Positions 34,696 through 44,328 of a DNA stretch of 64,000 nucleotides are shown here, one piece after another. The notes under the pieces are model-generated. The model was not told the origin of the DNA. It searched no databases and saw only the letters and a list, made by a program, of their open reading frames with translations. Each line of letters starts with the position of its first letter. Within the stretch, counting starts at the first letter, position 1. Both the position numbers and the translations under genes were made by a program. The stretch is from Hymenobacter sp. UV11 (GTDB lineage: Bacteria > Bacteroidota > Bacteroidia > Cytophagales > Hymenobacteraceae), in the NCBI RefSeq assembly GCF_004684095.1, contig NZ_SRII01000002.1:184593-248592 (forward strand), read 5' to 3'.

Positions 34696-35089
34696 AAGTT
34701 TGAAAGCTAGTAAAAGCTAGTGGTGTGGTAGAGCAAGGGCGACTATTTAGCGATAAAATTATACTATCGGTTTGCGAAAACCATAAAAAATTTAATTTTA
34801 AAACCGAATCAGGCTATTTCCAGTAGATTACGTCGGGAAGTACGCTTACCGACTCAAGAGGTTAGTAGGTAGGCAAATTATAGCTCGAAAGGACCTGAAT
34901 AACCGCAAACTTGGTAAGCACTTGCCGCGTATAGTCCGGCGCTGCCGAGGTTACGCCGGGCGCATATTCGCCGCCGTAGAATTCACTAATTAACTGATGA
35001 TTAGTCGAATTTACAGTAAAATGAATTTCTTTTCATAATCGTAAGTCTACCCCTACCCACCGGGCCCAACCTGGCGCAAGCCTCCTGCT
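34696..35089. other. AT-rich divergent intergenic region
   Basis: About 390 bases between the wza-type gene (leftward) and a lipoprotein gene (rightward). It is AT-rich, with a poly-A/T stretch around 34782-34803. It should contain the promoter of the main glycan operon. I see no RNA gene or further ORF in it. Confidence 0.55.
34702..34709 (-). promoter_or_regulatory. Possible -7 box (TAGCTTTC) of the wza-led operon
   Basis: On the minus strand TAGCTTTC differs from TAnnTTTG only at the last base and ends 6 bases before the ATG. A second TAGCTTTT lies just upstream. No clear TTG is placed correctly, so this is a weak call. Confidence 0.3.
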
Positions 35090-35638
35090 ATGAGAAAAGC
35101 TTTTCCCTTGCTCTTTTTACTCGCCGCCGCGGGCTGCAATTCCTCGTCGGCTCCTCAAACGGCTGCTACCCCCACCGGCGCAGCCAACGAGGGCACCCCA
35201 GCCGACTCTTTGCAGCGCGCCGTAGTAGCCTTCATGCACACCAACGGCACCGAGTTTCCAAGCTATGAGCCAGTGAGTTGGAGCAAGCCCGCCGTCTACA
35301 CCCGCCAGAGCGAGGCGGCTATTAAAGGAGTCGTGGCTATGAAAGCGTTTGACGACGCGCTGGTGCCGCGCAACCAAGCTCTGGCCAACTACAAGGCGTC
35401 ATTGGCCCGCCACGACCCGCCCGCCCGCAACAAGGCTATTGAGGCCTTGTATGGCAAGGCCAACAAGCATAACGATTCGTTGCTGGTCATCGCCAACAGC
35501 TTTATCGGTGTTTCCGATACCACGCGCCTGGGCACCGAGCTGGTGCATCGCTTTCGTTTCAAAAACAAGTCGGGCGCGGTGGTGCTCGACAGTGCCACCT
35601 TCGTGGTGTACCCCGGCGGTAAAGTCGAGCAGCTCTAA
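35090..35638 (+). CDS. Lipoprotein of unknown function
   Basis: A 182-residue lipoprotein with the lipobox AAGC (MRKAFPLLFLLAAAGC). After a Ser/Ala/Thr-rich linker, the body begins DSLQRAVVAFMHTNGTEFPSYEPVSW and ends SGAVVLDSATFVVYPGGKVEQL. The last 60 residues look like beta-strands. I do not recognise the family. It lies between glycan genes but on the other strand, so a link is not certain. Confidence 0.75.
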   Translation: MRKAFPLLFLLAAAGCNSSSAPQTAATPTGAANEGTPADSLQRAVVAFMHTNGTEFPSYEPVSWSKPAVYTRQSEAAIKGVVAMKAFDDALVPRNQALANYKASLARHDPPARNKAIEALYGKANKHNDSLLVIANSFIGVSDTTRLGTELVHRFRFKNKSGAVVLDSATFVVYPGGKVEQL

Positions 35639-35831
35639 AAGTACCTTGATTATTAGCTGATTTGGGGTATTTGGGCTGGCCAGGCCAGTCGTGCCGCCTG
35701 CCCCAAAACTTATTTTTCGCGCGCCGCGCCATTTCTTGGATTTTGTCAATCTGAGAGCTGCCTTGCGCCGTACATTGCGTAGTAATAAAACAATAAAAAG
35801 TAGCACTACTCACTCTTCGCCCATTTCTGCC

Positions 35832-37055
35832 ATGATTACGCTAAAAGATATGCCGCACGAAATCCAGAATTTCGTGCGCGACCATAACCTATTGCAAGCC
35901 AATGGCCTGACTGGCGAAGACCCGGCGGCTGTGCACACGGCCCTGGCGCGCCTAAGCGAGGTAGTGCTGAGTGCCTTTGCCGAAACTGCTGGCCAGCACG
36001 GCAGCCGCGAAGTAGTGTGGAACCTGGCCAGCGAGGCGGGCACTGCCCCCGACGCCGGCCAGCAAGGGGCCGACCTGGTGCGCAACGTGCTCGACGACCG
36101 CTACCACGGTACCGTGCACGGCGTAGTGAAAGAAACCCAGGTGCAAACCGCCACCGTCGGCCGCCTGCTGGAGGTGGCGGCCGCGGCGGCCCTGGCCATT
36201 ATGGGCCGCCTGGTGGCCACGCATAACTGGTCGGCCCAGGAGCTGAACCAGTGGCTGCGGCCCTACCAGGTAGCCGGCGTGGTGCCGCCGGTGGCAGTGG
36301 CCGCCGCGCCGGTGCTGGCCGCCACGGGCGCCAGCGGCTCGGCCTCCTGGCTGTCCGCGCCCTCCAACATCCTACTGCTAGCCGTGAGCCTGCTTGCACT
36401 AGGAGAGTTTGGCTACATTGTGGGCACGCGCACCAGCAGTGCCGAAGTTGCTTCGGTAGACACCGCCGCCGCGCCCACGCCCACCGATGGGCTGGCCTCT
36501 ACCCCCCCCACCGGCGGCCAATACACGGCCCTGCCGGTAGTGAGCCGCACGGGCACGGGCGCCGACGCGGCCCGCAGCGCAGCGGCGGTGCCGGTGGTGC
36601 TGAAGCTCAAAAACGGCCTGCGGCAGGTAATTGGCGCGGCCTCTACCGAAAGCAAGCTCTACCAATTTCTGATTGACCCCACCAAGGAAGTGGACCTCGT
36701 GGACCCCACCAAGGACTGGATTGGCTTCGACCGCATCTACTTTGAATCGAGCAAAGCCACGCTCACCAACGAGTCGTTGTGGCAGCTATCCAACGTAGCC
36801 AGTATTCTCAAGCGCTTTCCGGAGGCTAAAATCAAGATTGGCGGCTACACCGATAGCTCGGGCAACCCCCTTAGCAACCTACGCTTGAGCCGCGAGCGCG
36901 CCGCCGCTACCAAAGACGCGCTCGTGGGTATGGGTGTGCCCACCGAGCGCCTCACGGCCGTAGGTTTCGGCTCCCTCGATAACATTACCACCAACGATAC
37001 CGAGGAAGGCCGCTCCATCAACCGCCGGGTGAGCATGCAGGTCACGGATAAGTAA
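35832..37055 (+). CDS. OmpA-family protein with N-terminal DUF937-like helical domain
   Basis: A 407-residue protein. The N-terminal 170 residues are helical, with LLEVAAAAALAIMGRLV near the end of that part, like DUF937/YidB proteins. A single membrane segment (NILLLAVSLLALGEFGYIVG) follows at about 180-200, then an Ala/Pro/Thr-rich linker. The last 120 residues are an OmpA peptidoglycan-binding domain (RIYFESSKATLTNES, IGGYTDSSGNPLSNLRLS, NRRVSMQV). There is no classical signal peptide, so it is probably an inner-membrane protein whose OmpA part reaches the cell wall. The start is set at MITLKDMP. Confidence 0.78.
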   Translation: MITLKDMPHEIQNFVRDHNLLQANGLTGEDPAAVHTALARLSEVVLSAFAETAGQHGSREVVWNLASEAGTAPDAGQQGADLVRNVLDDRYHGTVHGVVKETQVQTATVGRLLEVAAAAALAIMGRLVATHNWSAQELNQWLRPYQVAGVVPPVAVAAAPVLAATGASGSASWLSAPSNILLLAVSLLALGEFGYIVGTRTSSAEVASVDTAAAPTPTDGLASTPPTGGQYTALPVVSRTGTGADAARSAAAVPVVLKLKNGLRQVIGAASTESKLYQFLIDPTKEVDLVDPTKDWIGFDRIYFESSKATLTNESLWQLSNVASILKRFPEAKIKIGGYTDSSGNPLSNLRLSRERAAATKDALVGMGVPTERLTAVGFGSLDNITTNDTEEGRSINRRVSMQVTDK

Positions 37056-37144
37056 TTAGCAGTGAATAGTGAGCAATTATTGGATGGCGTAATTGGCTAC
37101 ACGAGCCAGTAGGCCATCCAGTAATTGCTTACTGTTAATTACTT
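37050..37144. repeat. Inverted repeat with RTGARCA units at converging gene ends
   Basis: Arms starting AAGTAATTAGCAGTGAATAG and ending CTTACTGTTAATTACTT pair with a few mismatches, and inner parts GGATGGC / GGCCATCC also pair. It contains the stop codons of both the OmpA-type gene and the GT2 gene. The units GTGAATA and GTGAGCA tie it to the heptamer family. Confidence 0.75.
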
Positions 37145-38049
37145 CTGTGTCTCCACTTGTAGAATTGAAGCGTACGGATGGTGTCGGGCCGCTTGCGGAA
37201 GTTGTTGGTGAGGCTGTCCATGGTGGCCTCGCCGTAGAGTAGGAAGTTGTAGAGGCGGTTGCTGCGCTTGGCCACGGCTTGCTGAAAGGTGGCGCGCGCC
37301 GCCCAGCTCGCAAACAGCAAGCGGCCAATGGTATTGCCGAACTGGTTTTGCAGCACCCGGCGCTGGTTGCGCACGGCGTAGTACTGCTTCCAGGCGGCCG
37401 GCCACGGAATGCCGTCGCGGTCGAACGAGGCGGGGTGGTAAAACACACTGCTTGGCACTGTCACGATGGGGAAGCCATTTTTCTGGGCCCGTGTCATGTA
37501 CTCCACCTCATCGCCCCAGATAAAGAGCGCCTTATCCGGGATGCCAATGGCTTTTACTACTTCGGAGTGAATGAGCGTGCCGTTGAAAAACGACGCTACC
37601 CCGTACACCAGGTCCTGGCCCGTCATGTCGGTTACCTTGCGGTAGGCGCGGTTGGGGCGGTCCACGAAAAAGGCTAGTTCCTCGGAATTGCTGGCGCTCA
37701 CCGACATCGAGTTCTTGATGCACGGCCCCAGGTTGGGCGATTCCAGCAGCCGGGCCAGCGCGTCGGGCGCAGCCAGGCAGTCGTCGTCCATGCACCAGAG
37801 CCAGGTGTGGCCCGCCGCATACGCCGTGCTGATGCCTGTGGCGAAGCCGCCCGCGCCGCCCAGGTTGGCCTGGGTCGTCAGGGCCAGGTCGGACTGGGTG
37901 GCCAGCCACTCGGCGGTGCCGTCGGTGCTGCCATTATTGATAACAAATAGCGCGTCGAGCGGCCGGCTTTGCTGGCGCAGGCTATCGAGGCATAATTTGA
38001 GGTCGGCGAGGCGGTTATAGGTAACCACAACTGCGGCAACTGTTTCCAT
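37135..38049 (-). CDS. Glycosyltransferase family 2
   Basis: A 304-residue GT-A enzyme. VAAVVVTYNRLADLKLCLDS opens the fold, VINNGSTDGTAEWL follows, and LWCMDDDCLAAPDALARLL carries the DDD metal motif. The arrangement resembles galactofuranosyl/rhamnosyl transferases. It begins 3 bases after the flippase stop, so the two are an operon. Its last residues fall inside the inverted repeat. Confidence 0.9.
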   Translation of the reverse strand: METVAAVVVTYNRLADLKLCLDSLRQQSRPLDALFVINNGSTDGTAEWLATQSDLALTTQANLGGAGGFATGISTAYAAGHTWLWCMDDDCLAAPDALARLLESPNLGPCIKNSMSVSASNSEELAFFVDRPNRAYRKVTDMTGQDLVYGVASFFNGTLIHSEVVKAIGIPDKALFIWGDEVEYMTRAQKNGFPIVTVPSSVFYHPASFDRDGIPWPAAWKQYYAVRNQRRVLQNQFGNTIGRLLFASWAARATFQQAVAKRSNRLYNFLLYGEATMDSLTNNFRKRPDTIRTLQFYKWRHRSN

Positions 38050-38052
38050 AAT

Positions 38053-39423
38053 TTATCTATTTCTAAGGGTTTGCACGCGATTTTTAGTAAAAGCAATGGC
38101 CTCGCGCAAGTGCGAGAGCTTCACGACATTGATGCCCTTCCAGCGTAGGTAGCCGTACATAGCCAGGGTGATGTACAACTCGGTGAGCACCAGCGCGTAG
38201 GCCGCGCCCACGTGGGCATAGCGCCGCACCAGTAGCCAGTTGAGCGCTAGCCCCACCACCGAGCCCACGGCCGTCACCATGAAAAAGGCCCGGTCCATGC
38301 GCAGGTTCAGCATGGTGTGCAGGCCCAGCAGGTTACTGAGGCCGATAATGAGGGGTAGCACGCACACGATGCGCAGGATAGTACTGGCATCTTGAAACTT
38401 AGCGCCGTAGAGCAGCGTGAGCACGAACGGCCCCACCAGCCACAGCCCCACCGCCACGATGCTCATCAGAATAAAGAGCGGGAAAAATGTGTTGCGCACC
38501 ATGCGCAGCCCCTGCTCGCGCCCCTGCCCAAAGGCCTGCGCCACAATCGGAAAAAAGGCCTGGTTGAGCGCCAGGCCCACAAACGACTCGGCCATGCCCT
38601 CCAGCCGGGTGCCGGCCGCGTAGATGCCCACGTTGTAGGGTAGGCTCATCAGCCCCAGAATGAAGATGTTGGAGCTGGCATAGATAGTGATGGTGACGGA
38701 CGAGAAAAACAGCGTCCGGTCTTCCCGAAACCGAGTGCGCAGCTCGGGAAACGTGGGCCAGCGAAACCGAATGTTAAACCGCCGCATGGCCACGTAGAGC
38801 GCCCCCACGCTCACCAAAATCTGCGAGACGCTGATGGCCAGGTTTTGGTAGAAGTAGTCGCTGGCCTGCCGGATAAGCAGCAGCACCGACAGCGAAAAGA
38901 TGAGCTTCACGGCTAGGTTGAACAGCGCTACCCGTCCCAAATCTTCCATGGCCTGGTAGAGCCAGAACGGCGACAGCACCGTGCCGATGCACACCAGGTA
39001 GGTGCACACGTGCAAAAACAGGTGCTGCTTAAACTCGGGGTTAGACAGCGAGACAATGACGAAAATGACCGTCGAGAGCACCCAGAGCAACGTTTTGCCC
39101 GCCATTACCTGGCTGAAAATGCGGTTGGTCGCCTCCTTATCGTCGCGGTTGGCGGCAATGCTGCGCACGGCCGCCATGTCGAAGCCGTAGTTGATGAGCA
39201 AGCTGAAATACGTGACGTAGGCCTGCGAGAAGTTGAGCAAGCCCAGCTTTTCGGGGCCGATAATGCGCACCACGTAGGGTACCGTGAGCAGCGGCAAGAG
39301 GAAATTAGCAATCTGCACGCTGAACAGCGAGGCCACGTTCACGGCGAAGCGCTTCATGGTGGGCTTGGCGATGCCCACCTCGTTCTTCACGATGGTAATC
39401 TCGTCGGTAATCTCGTCGCTCAC
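38053..39423 (-). CDS. Second oligosaccharide flippase (Wzx type)
   Basis: A 456-residue protein with about twelve membrane segments. KRFAVNVASLFSVQIANFLL, LLTVPYVVRIIGPEKLGLLNF and NYGFDMAAVRSIA are the standard N-terminal part of the RfbX/Wzx group. It differs clearly from the flippase at 29810-31390, which is of the WzxC subgroup. This implies a second glycan unit being translocated, or a specialised step. Confidence 0.9.
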   Translation of the reverse strand: MSDEITDEITIVKNEVGIAKPTMKRFAVNVASLFSVQIANFLLPLLTVPYVVRIIGPEKLGLLNFSQAYVTYFSLLINYGFDMAAVRSIAANRDDKEATNRIFSQVMAGKTLLWVLSTVIFVIVSLSNPEFKQHLFLHVCTYLVCIGTVLSPFWLYQAMEDLGRVALFNLAVKLIFSLSVLLLIRQASDYFYQNLAISVSQILVSVGALYVAMRRFNIRFRWPTFPELRTRFREDRTLFFSSVTITIYASSNIFILGLMSLPYNVGIYAAGTRLEGMAESFVGLALNQAFFPIVAQAFGQGREQGLRMVRNTFFPLFILMSIVAVGLWLVGPFVLTLLYGAKFQDASTILRIVCVLPLIIGLSNLLGLHTMLNLRMDRAFFMVTAVGSVVGLALNWLLVRRYAHVGAAYALVLTELYITLAMYGYLRWKGINVVKLSHLREAIAFTKNRVQTLRNR

Positions 39424-39885
39424 TAGGCAGTGGGGCTAAAAAGGGGGGGTAGGGGGCCGCTGCTATATCACTGCGGGGCAGCTAAAAGGGCGCGCTTATC
39501 GTGCGGAGCTCGCACATACGAAGTTAACGTGCTTCTAGTCAATAGATTCTTGGTAAGTTATCGCGCGTTAGCCGTCAAAGTAGGTGCCGGTGGCAGGTAC
39601 CAGTCCTGGCACGGCTCGGCTTTTCACGCACGTAAGTATCCTAGTCTTAAATGCGTTAGGCGCTGCTGTGTAAGTACTGCAACTATCCCAGAATTAGTAG
39701 GGCATTTTTTAGTTTTAGCAGTAAAAAAGACAAGGTTGCCTAGCGAGTTATGATGATACGAGGGCTTTGTCAGCCAGCGACTCACTCACTCAGGCGCCGC
39801 CTTCATCCAATGCTTATCCTACCCACAGCTTCGCCACAGAATTACGGCGCACCTTGCGGCATCTGCTCTTAACCGACCTGCTTCC
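39424..39885. other. Intergenic region without a gene
   Basis: About 460 bases between the divergent flippase and YncE-like genes. It holds a long GGGGTAGGG-type word at 39443-39457, but no convincing ORF, RNA gene or terminator. It should contain two divergent promoters, which I could not place. Confidence 0.5.
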
Positions 39886-40914
39886 ATGAAAAAAATAATA
39901 GTGGCCGTGGCGGCTTCGCTGGCCCTGCCGAGCGGCGCGGCCCTGGCCCAAACGGCGCCCTACCGCCTGCTCCATACCATTGCCGTGGGCGGTGAGGGTG
40001 GCTGGGACTACCTCAACGTGGACCCCGCCGGCGAGCGCCTCTACCTCTCGCACGGCACCCAGGTGGAGGTGGTGGACTTGAAGACCCGCAAGGTTATCGG
40101 TACCATCCCGAACACGCCGAACGTGCACGGCATTGAGGTGGTGCCCAGCGCCAACCGGGGCTACATCACCTGCGGCCGCAGCAATACCTGCGTCGTGTTT
40201 GACCTGACCACGCTTCAGCCCATCGGCGCGCCCATCGCCACGGGTCTCAAGCCTGACGCGCTGCTCTACGACGCCTTCTCCAAGCGCGTGTTCTTATTTA
40301 GTAATAACGGGGGCAAGAGCACCGTGCTGAATGCCGCCACCGGCGCCGTAGAAGGCACCGCCGAGCTGGGCGGCGATATTGAGGCCACTGCTACCGATGG
40401 CAAGGGCCACATCTTCGCCAACGTGGAGGATAAGAGTGAAGTTATCGAGTTCGATGCCAAAACCCTGGCCGTGCGCCAGCGCCACAAGTTGGCCCCCGGC
40501 GAAGAGCCCACCGGCCTGGGCTACGACCCCAAAACCAACCGCCTCTTCAGCGCCTGCCACAACGAGAAGCTGATAGTAACCGACAGCAAAACCGGCAAGC
40601 AAATCGCCGTGCTGCCCATCGGTGCCGGCGTCGATGGGGCCGTGTTTGACCCCAGCACCAACAATGTGGTGACTTCGAACGGCGGCGCGGGCACGTTCAC
40701 GGTCATCCACCAGGACTCGCCCACCACGTACACCGTGGTGGCCAACATGCCCACGGCCAAAGGTGCCCGCACCATCGCCATCGACCCCAAGTCGCACCAC
40801 ATTTTTACCTGCACCGCTAACCTGGGCCCTACCCCCCCCGCCACCACTGATGTGCCGCGCCCACGCCCCAGCATCGTGCCTGGCACGTTCCGGGTGCTGG
40901 AGTACGGGAAATAG
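39886..40914 (+). CDS. YncE-like seven-bladed beta-propeller protein, exported
   Basis: A 342-residue protein with a signal peptide (MKKIIVAVAASLALPSGAALA). It is built from repeats such as GWDYLNVDPAGERLYLSHGT, VHGIEVVPSANRGYITCGR and DGAVFDPSTNNVVTSNGGAG, typical of the YVTN/YncE propeller. Such proteins are periplasmic or surface binding modules; substrate is unknown. It stands alone, converging with the GT9 gene 25 bases downstream without an obvious terminator. Confidence 0.88.
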   Translation: MKKIIVAVAASLALPSGAALAQTAPYRLLHTIAVGGEGGWDYLNVDPAGERLYLSHGTQVEVVDLKTRKVIGTIPNTPNVHGIEVVPSANRGYITCGRSNTCVVFDLTTLQPIGAPIATGLKPDALLYDAFSKRVFLFSNNGGKSTVLNAATGAVEGTAELGGDIEATATDGKGHIFANVEDKSEVIEFDAKTLAVRQRHKLAPGEEPTGLGYDPKTNRLFSACHNEKLIVTDSKTGKQIAVLPIGAGVDGAVFDPSTNNVVTSNGGAGTFTVIHQDSPTTYTVVANMPTAKGARTIAIDPKSHHIFTCTANLGPTPPATTDVPRPRPSIVPGTFRVLEYGK

Positions 40915-40939
40915 TATGGGTAATCTGCCCGTTCGTTAA

Positions 40940-42151
40940 TCACTGCCCAGTAAGCAGTGGTATCGCTTCCGCCAGTACTTTTTCTGGCGAGATGCGGCCA
41001 ATGGCCGGGTCGCGGGCGGGCGGGCTAAAATCGCCCTGGGCGAAGCGGGCTTCCTGGCTGGGCGGAAACAGGCAGCGGCACGGCGCCCGCAGCAGGGCAG
41101 GGGGGTAGGGAAAAAACTTGCCGTAGTTCTCACCCATAAGCACCACCAGGCAGGGCGTACCCGCCTGGACTGCCAGGTGGGCGGCCACCGTGTCATTGCT
41201 GATAAGCAGGCTGGCTCCGGCCAGCAGCGCGGCCAGGCCAGGCAGGTCGGTTTGGCCGCAACGGTTATCGAGGGGCACGCCCGGCCCGGCCAGGGCCATA
41301 ATGCGTCGGGCGTGCGCGTCGTCGGCGGGGCTGCCGGCCAGCACCAGGCGGTAGCGTGGGCCATAGCGCGCATGCAGGCCGCGCGCCAGCTGCGCAAAGC
41401 GCTGGGTGGGCCACCGCTTCTGCCGGGCGCTGGCCCCCGGAAAAAGCACCAGGTACGGCCCGGCCGCCGCCAGCGTCGCTGCTGCCTGGGGCACCGTAGC
41501 GGGCAGCAGCAGCGGGGCAGCTCGGGGGGGGGTAGGGGCCGCTGCGGGATGCATAAGCTGTTGCCAGTGCGCAAAGAACTCCTGGTTGCGGTAGTACTCG
41601 TGCAGCACGGCGCGGGTACTGGGCAGTAGGTGGGTGTACCCGGCATTGAGCTGGGCCACCCAGGAGCCAAGCACGTGGGTGCCCTGGCTAGCTACGCGCA
41701 CGGGCGCGCGCAGGAAGCGAATGAAATTCTCTACTGCCGGCTCGCGCACGTGTACCGGGTATAGCACTTCCCCGAAGCCCGTCCGGCCGATAAGCATCAG
41801 GATTTCGGCCCGGTAAGCGTAATCAGTAGTGAAACGGCCAAAATCGACGGGGATAAGTTGCTCCACCAGGTCGGCATCCCAGGCCTGGGCCAGCGGCGCC
41901 CAGAGGGCGTTGGCCAGTAGCGTCAGGCGCTGGCCGCGGCCGCGGGCTTCGGCACCCAGCTGGCGCAGCCAGGGCCGATAGAGCAGGTAGTCACCAATAG
42001 AATCATTGCGCACGATCAGCACGCGCGCCGGGTCGGGGGTAGCCTGTGAGGCCAGGGCCGCGGCGTCGGTCTGGTTCAGCAGCGCCACCTGGCGCGCCTG
42101 GCGGCGCTGACGGCTAAACTGACGCAAGCGGGCGAATAAAGAACCGAGCAT
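40940..42151 (-). CDS. Glycosyltransferase family 9 (heptosyltransferase-like)
   Basis: A 403-residue GT9 protein. After a basic N-terminal stretch of about 45 residues, RVLIVRNDSIGDYLLYRPWL matches the family opening. The donor part has YLVLFPGASARQKRWPTQRF and LISNDTVAAHLAVQAGTPCL. It is longer than the GT9 at 9791-10792 and only distantly similar. The gene starts 9 bases after the ligase/polymerase gene and is co-transcribed with it. Confidence 0.9.
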   Translation of the reverse strand: MLGSLFARLRQFSRQRRQARQVALLNQTDAAALASQATPDPARVLIVRNDSIGDYLLYRPWLRQLGAEARGRGQRLTLLANALWAPLAQAWDADLVEQLIPVDFGRFTTDYAYRAEILMLIGRTGFGEVLYPVHVREPAVENFIRFLRAPVRVASQGTHVLGSWVAQLNAGYTHLLPSTRAVLHEYYRNQEFFAHWQQLMHPAAAPTPPRAAPLLLPATVPQAAATLAAAGPYLVLFPGASARQKRWPTQRFAQLARGLHARYGPRYRLVLAGSPADDAHARRIMALAGPGVPLDNRCGQTDLPGLAALLAGASLLISNDTVAAHLAVQAGTPCLVVLMGENYGKFFPYPPALLRAPCRCLFPPSQEARFAQGDFSPPARDPAIGRISPEKVLAEAIPLLTGQ

Positions 42152-42160
42152 GGCGTAAAA

Positions 42161-43429
42161 CTACTGGCTCACCGCCGGGCGCGGCACAACTGGGGCCGGC
42201 CCCTCGGGGGCGGCGGCCAGCAGGATAAAGAATAGCCCCGTGAGCACGCCGATATTAGTTTCCAGGGTGTATTCGACCAGAAAAGACACCGAGACAATCA
42301 CGTACATGAGCAGTGTCAAGATATTGCGGCGGCGCAGGGCTACCAGCAGGGGGTAGTAGAAGCCCAGCAGAAAAATCAGTAACCCGACCGCGCCATATGC
42401 GGCCAGGTTGAAGAGAAACTGGTTGTGCGGCAGCAGGTAATGGTCACGCTCGATGGCCGGAAACATATACGAGTACTGCTCGGCCATTGCGTCGGCGAGC
42501 CGGAGCTTGCTCACGCCCAGTAGTGGATGCGCGCGGATGACGACGCCGGCCACCTGATAGGAGTATACCCGCCCCGTAACGGAAAAATTGTTGGCCGCAC
42601 CCGCCGACGCGAGCTTGCCGGCATCTACCCGCGTGTTGATAATCTTGTTTTGCAGCGTAGTAAAGAGCAGGAGCGAGGCCCCGGCCAGGCTAGCCACCAG
42701 CACGCTGGTTAGCAGCATGGCCCGCCAGCGCCCTAGCTGCCAGCCCAGCCAGCCCAGCCACAGCGCCCCACCCGCGTACAGCGTAACCAAGCCGCTACGG
42801 GCAGCCAGCAGATGTTGAAACAGGAATAGCAATAGCACGCTCACCAGCACGACTGGCCGCAGCCAGCGCGGCAGCTCAGAATGAAACAGCAGCACGGTGC
42901 TCGCCAGCACGGCCATACTCACCAGCAGACTAAAGCGAATATGGTCTGGCTCGGTTGGCATAAACCGCGATTCCAGGTACAGGTGGTCGATGGCCTGCAC
43001 GTGCCGTAGGTAGTTGACCGTGGCGCTGGTGGCCGCTACTAGGCAGCAGCCCAGTAGCACCAGCCACACCGTGCGCTTATGCGCTGGCGGCCAGGTGGGC
43101 AGCAGTAAAAAAGCCACTGGCAGCAGCACAAAGGGTAGCTCCAGCAGGAGGTCTTGCCACAGGGCCGGCTCGGTGAGGTGGCCCCACCACAGGCCCGTGG
43201 CCAGGTGCAGCGCGTACACCAAGGTAAAGCTCAGCAATTCGGGCCAGTAAACGCGCTGCGCAATGCGCCGGTGCGCTACGCTGTAGCCCAGGCCCGTCGC
43301 AAACAGCCCGGCCACCCCAATGCTCGGCAACACCCGCACGGCATCCGAAACGAATAGCCCCACCACGATAAGCAGACTCCAGCCAACGCTTAGGTACCGT
43401 ACCCGGCTTTCAGAAAAAAAACTCCGCAT
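42161..43429 (-). CDS. Second O-antigen ligase/polymerase family membrane protein
   Basis: A 422-residue protein with about ten to twelve membrane segments. The periplasmic loop after residue 300 carries YLLPHNQFLFNLAAYGAVGL, with the HNQFL form of the family motif, and an upstream Arg-rich loop (ARSGLVTLYAGG). Paired with a GT9 it may be the ligase (WaaL-like) that joins polymer to a core, whereas the protein at 27249-28544 would be the polymerase. That division is a guess. Confidence 0.83.
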   Translation of the reverse strand: MRSFFSESRVRYLSVGWSLLIVVGLFVSDAVRVLPSIGVAGLFATGLGYSVAHRRIAQRVYWPELLSFTLVYALHLATGLWWGHLTEPALWQDLLLELPFVLLPVAFLLLPTWPPAHKRTVWLVLLGCCLVAATSATVNYLRHVQAIDHLYLESRFMPTEPDHIRFSLLVSMAVLASTVLLFHSELPRWLRPVVLVSVLLLFLFQHLLAARSGLVTLYAGGALWLGWLGWQLGRWRAMLLTSVLVASLAGASLLLFTTLQNKIINTRVDAGKLASAGAANNFSVTGRVYSYQVAGVVIRAHPLLGVSKLRLADAMAEQYSYMFPAIERDHYLLPHNQFLFNLAAYGAVGLLIFLLGFYYPLLVALRRRNILTLLMYVIVSVSFLVEYTLETNIGVLTGLFFILLAAAPEGPAPVVPRPAVSQ

Positions 43430-43519
43430 TTAGGAAAGGCGACGGTGTGCGCCATGAATTTTCGAGCCGACTTAGGCGAAGCCGGCCCCGGCCGGAAAAA
43501 CGGTAAGCGAAAAGCTGGT

Positions 43520-44191
43520 TTATTTCTTTTTAAAAATCCGTTTCAGCTTTTTCCAGCGAATAAGTAGTTCCGCCTGCCGGGTTTCTAGCTTGTCCAAGAA
43601 GCTAACAGCAAACAGCCCCTGGGCGATATATACGCTGTCGCTGCCATCTTTATACCAGAGTACGTAGTTGTGGTGGTGCAGCCAGTCGCTGATTTGCGGC
43701 ATATACGGGTTGGTGTAGTACTTACCGTGCGTTTCAAGCGAGAGCACCTTGGGGCGACTGCGCAGGTGCTTGAGCACGTACCACTCGGCACCCTCAATAT
43801 CAACGCTGAGCAAGTCGATGGTGCCGTCGTCGATTTCAGAAAATTGTACGCAGGGTACCTCAAACGTCAGCTCTTCGCGCACGTGGTAGCGGTCGTTTTC
43901 GCGGGCCGGGCTACTGGGCAGCGCCGTGGCAAACGTGGACGAGGCCGCTTTAGAAAGCTGAAGCGTACCCGTGGTATCCCAAACTGCCACCGGGTACACG
44001 CGCACGTTATTGGCAGCGAAAGTTACCCGAATTTTTTCTGCCACTTCGGGGTCGGCTTCCACTAGCGTAGCCCGCACTCCATCTCTGATAAACTCCAGTA
44101 CGTTAGATGTTTCCGGAATGTAAACCCCTACCTCGCAGACGTGGGTAAAGATTAGTTTTTTGGGCGAAAGCTTTTCGTAGATTCTGTTCAT
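43520..44191 (-). CDS. FkbM-family SAM-dependent methyltransferase
   Basis: A 223-residue protein. The Rossmann part begins VCEVGVYIPETSNVLEFI, followed by ATLVEADPEVAEKIRV. The FkbM signature is DLLSVDIEGAEWYVLKHL near the middle, then VLSLETHGKYYTNP. It would O-methylate a sugar of the glycan made by the neighbours. The start is placed at MNRIYEKL; an upstream Met would add 29 residues. Confidence 0.83.
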   Translation of the reverse strand: MNRIYEKLSPKKLIFTHVCEVGVYIPETSNVLEFIRDGVRATLVEADPEVAEKIRVTFAANNVRVYPVAVWDTTGTLQLSKAASSTFATALPSSPARENDRYHVREELTFEVPCVQFSEIDDGTIDLLSVDIEGAEWYVLKHLRSRPKVLSLETHGKYYTNPYMPQISDWLHHHNYVLWYKDGSDSVYIAQGLFAVSFLDKLETRQAELLIRWKKLKRIFKKK

Positions 44192-44315
44192 TACCGAGGG
44201 CTGGGCTAACGCCACCGTGCCAGAAGCCAAGCCAAATTCGGCATCAGCAAGCTGGACGGGAGTAGCCAATAGAGCCATAAAAGTAAAGCCTGCGCCGTTG
44301 TGGTTGCGCTGCCCC

Positions 44316-44323
44316 GACCTTTG
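44316..44323 (+). promoter_or_regulatory. Possible -7 box (GACCTTTG) just before the EVE gene
   Basis: GACCTTTG matches TAnnTTTG except for the first base and ends 5 bases before the ATG. A TTG stands 15 bases upstream of it. The same GACCTTTG occurs before rnhB. Confidence 0.4.
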
Positions 44324-44328
44324 CGAGC

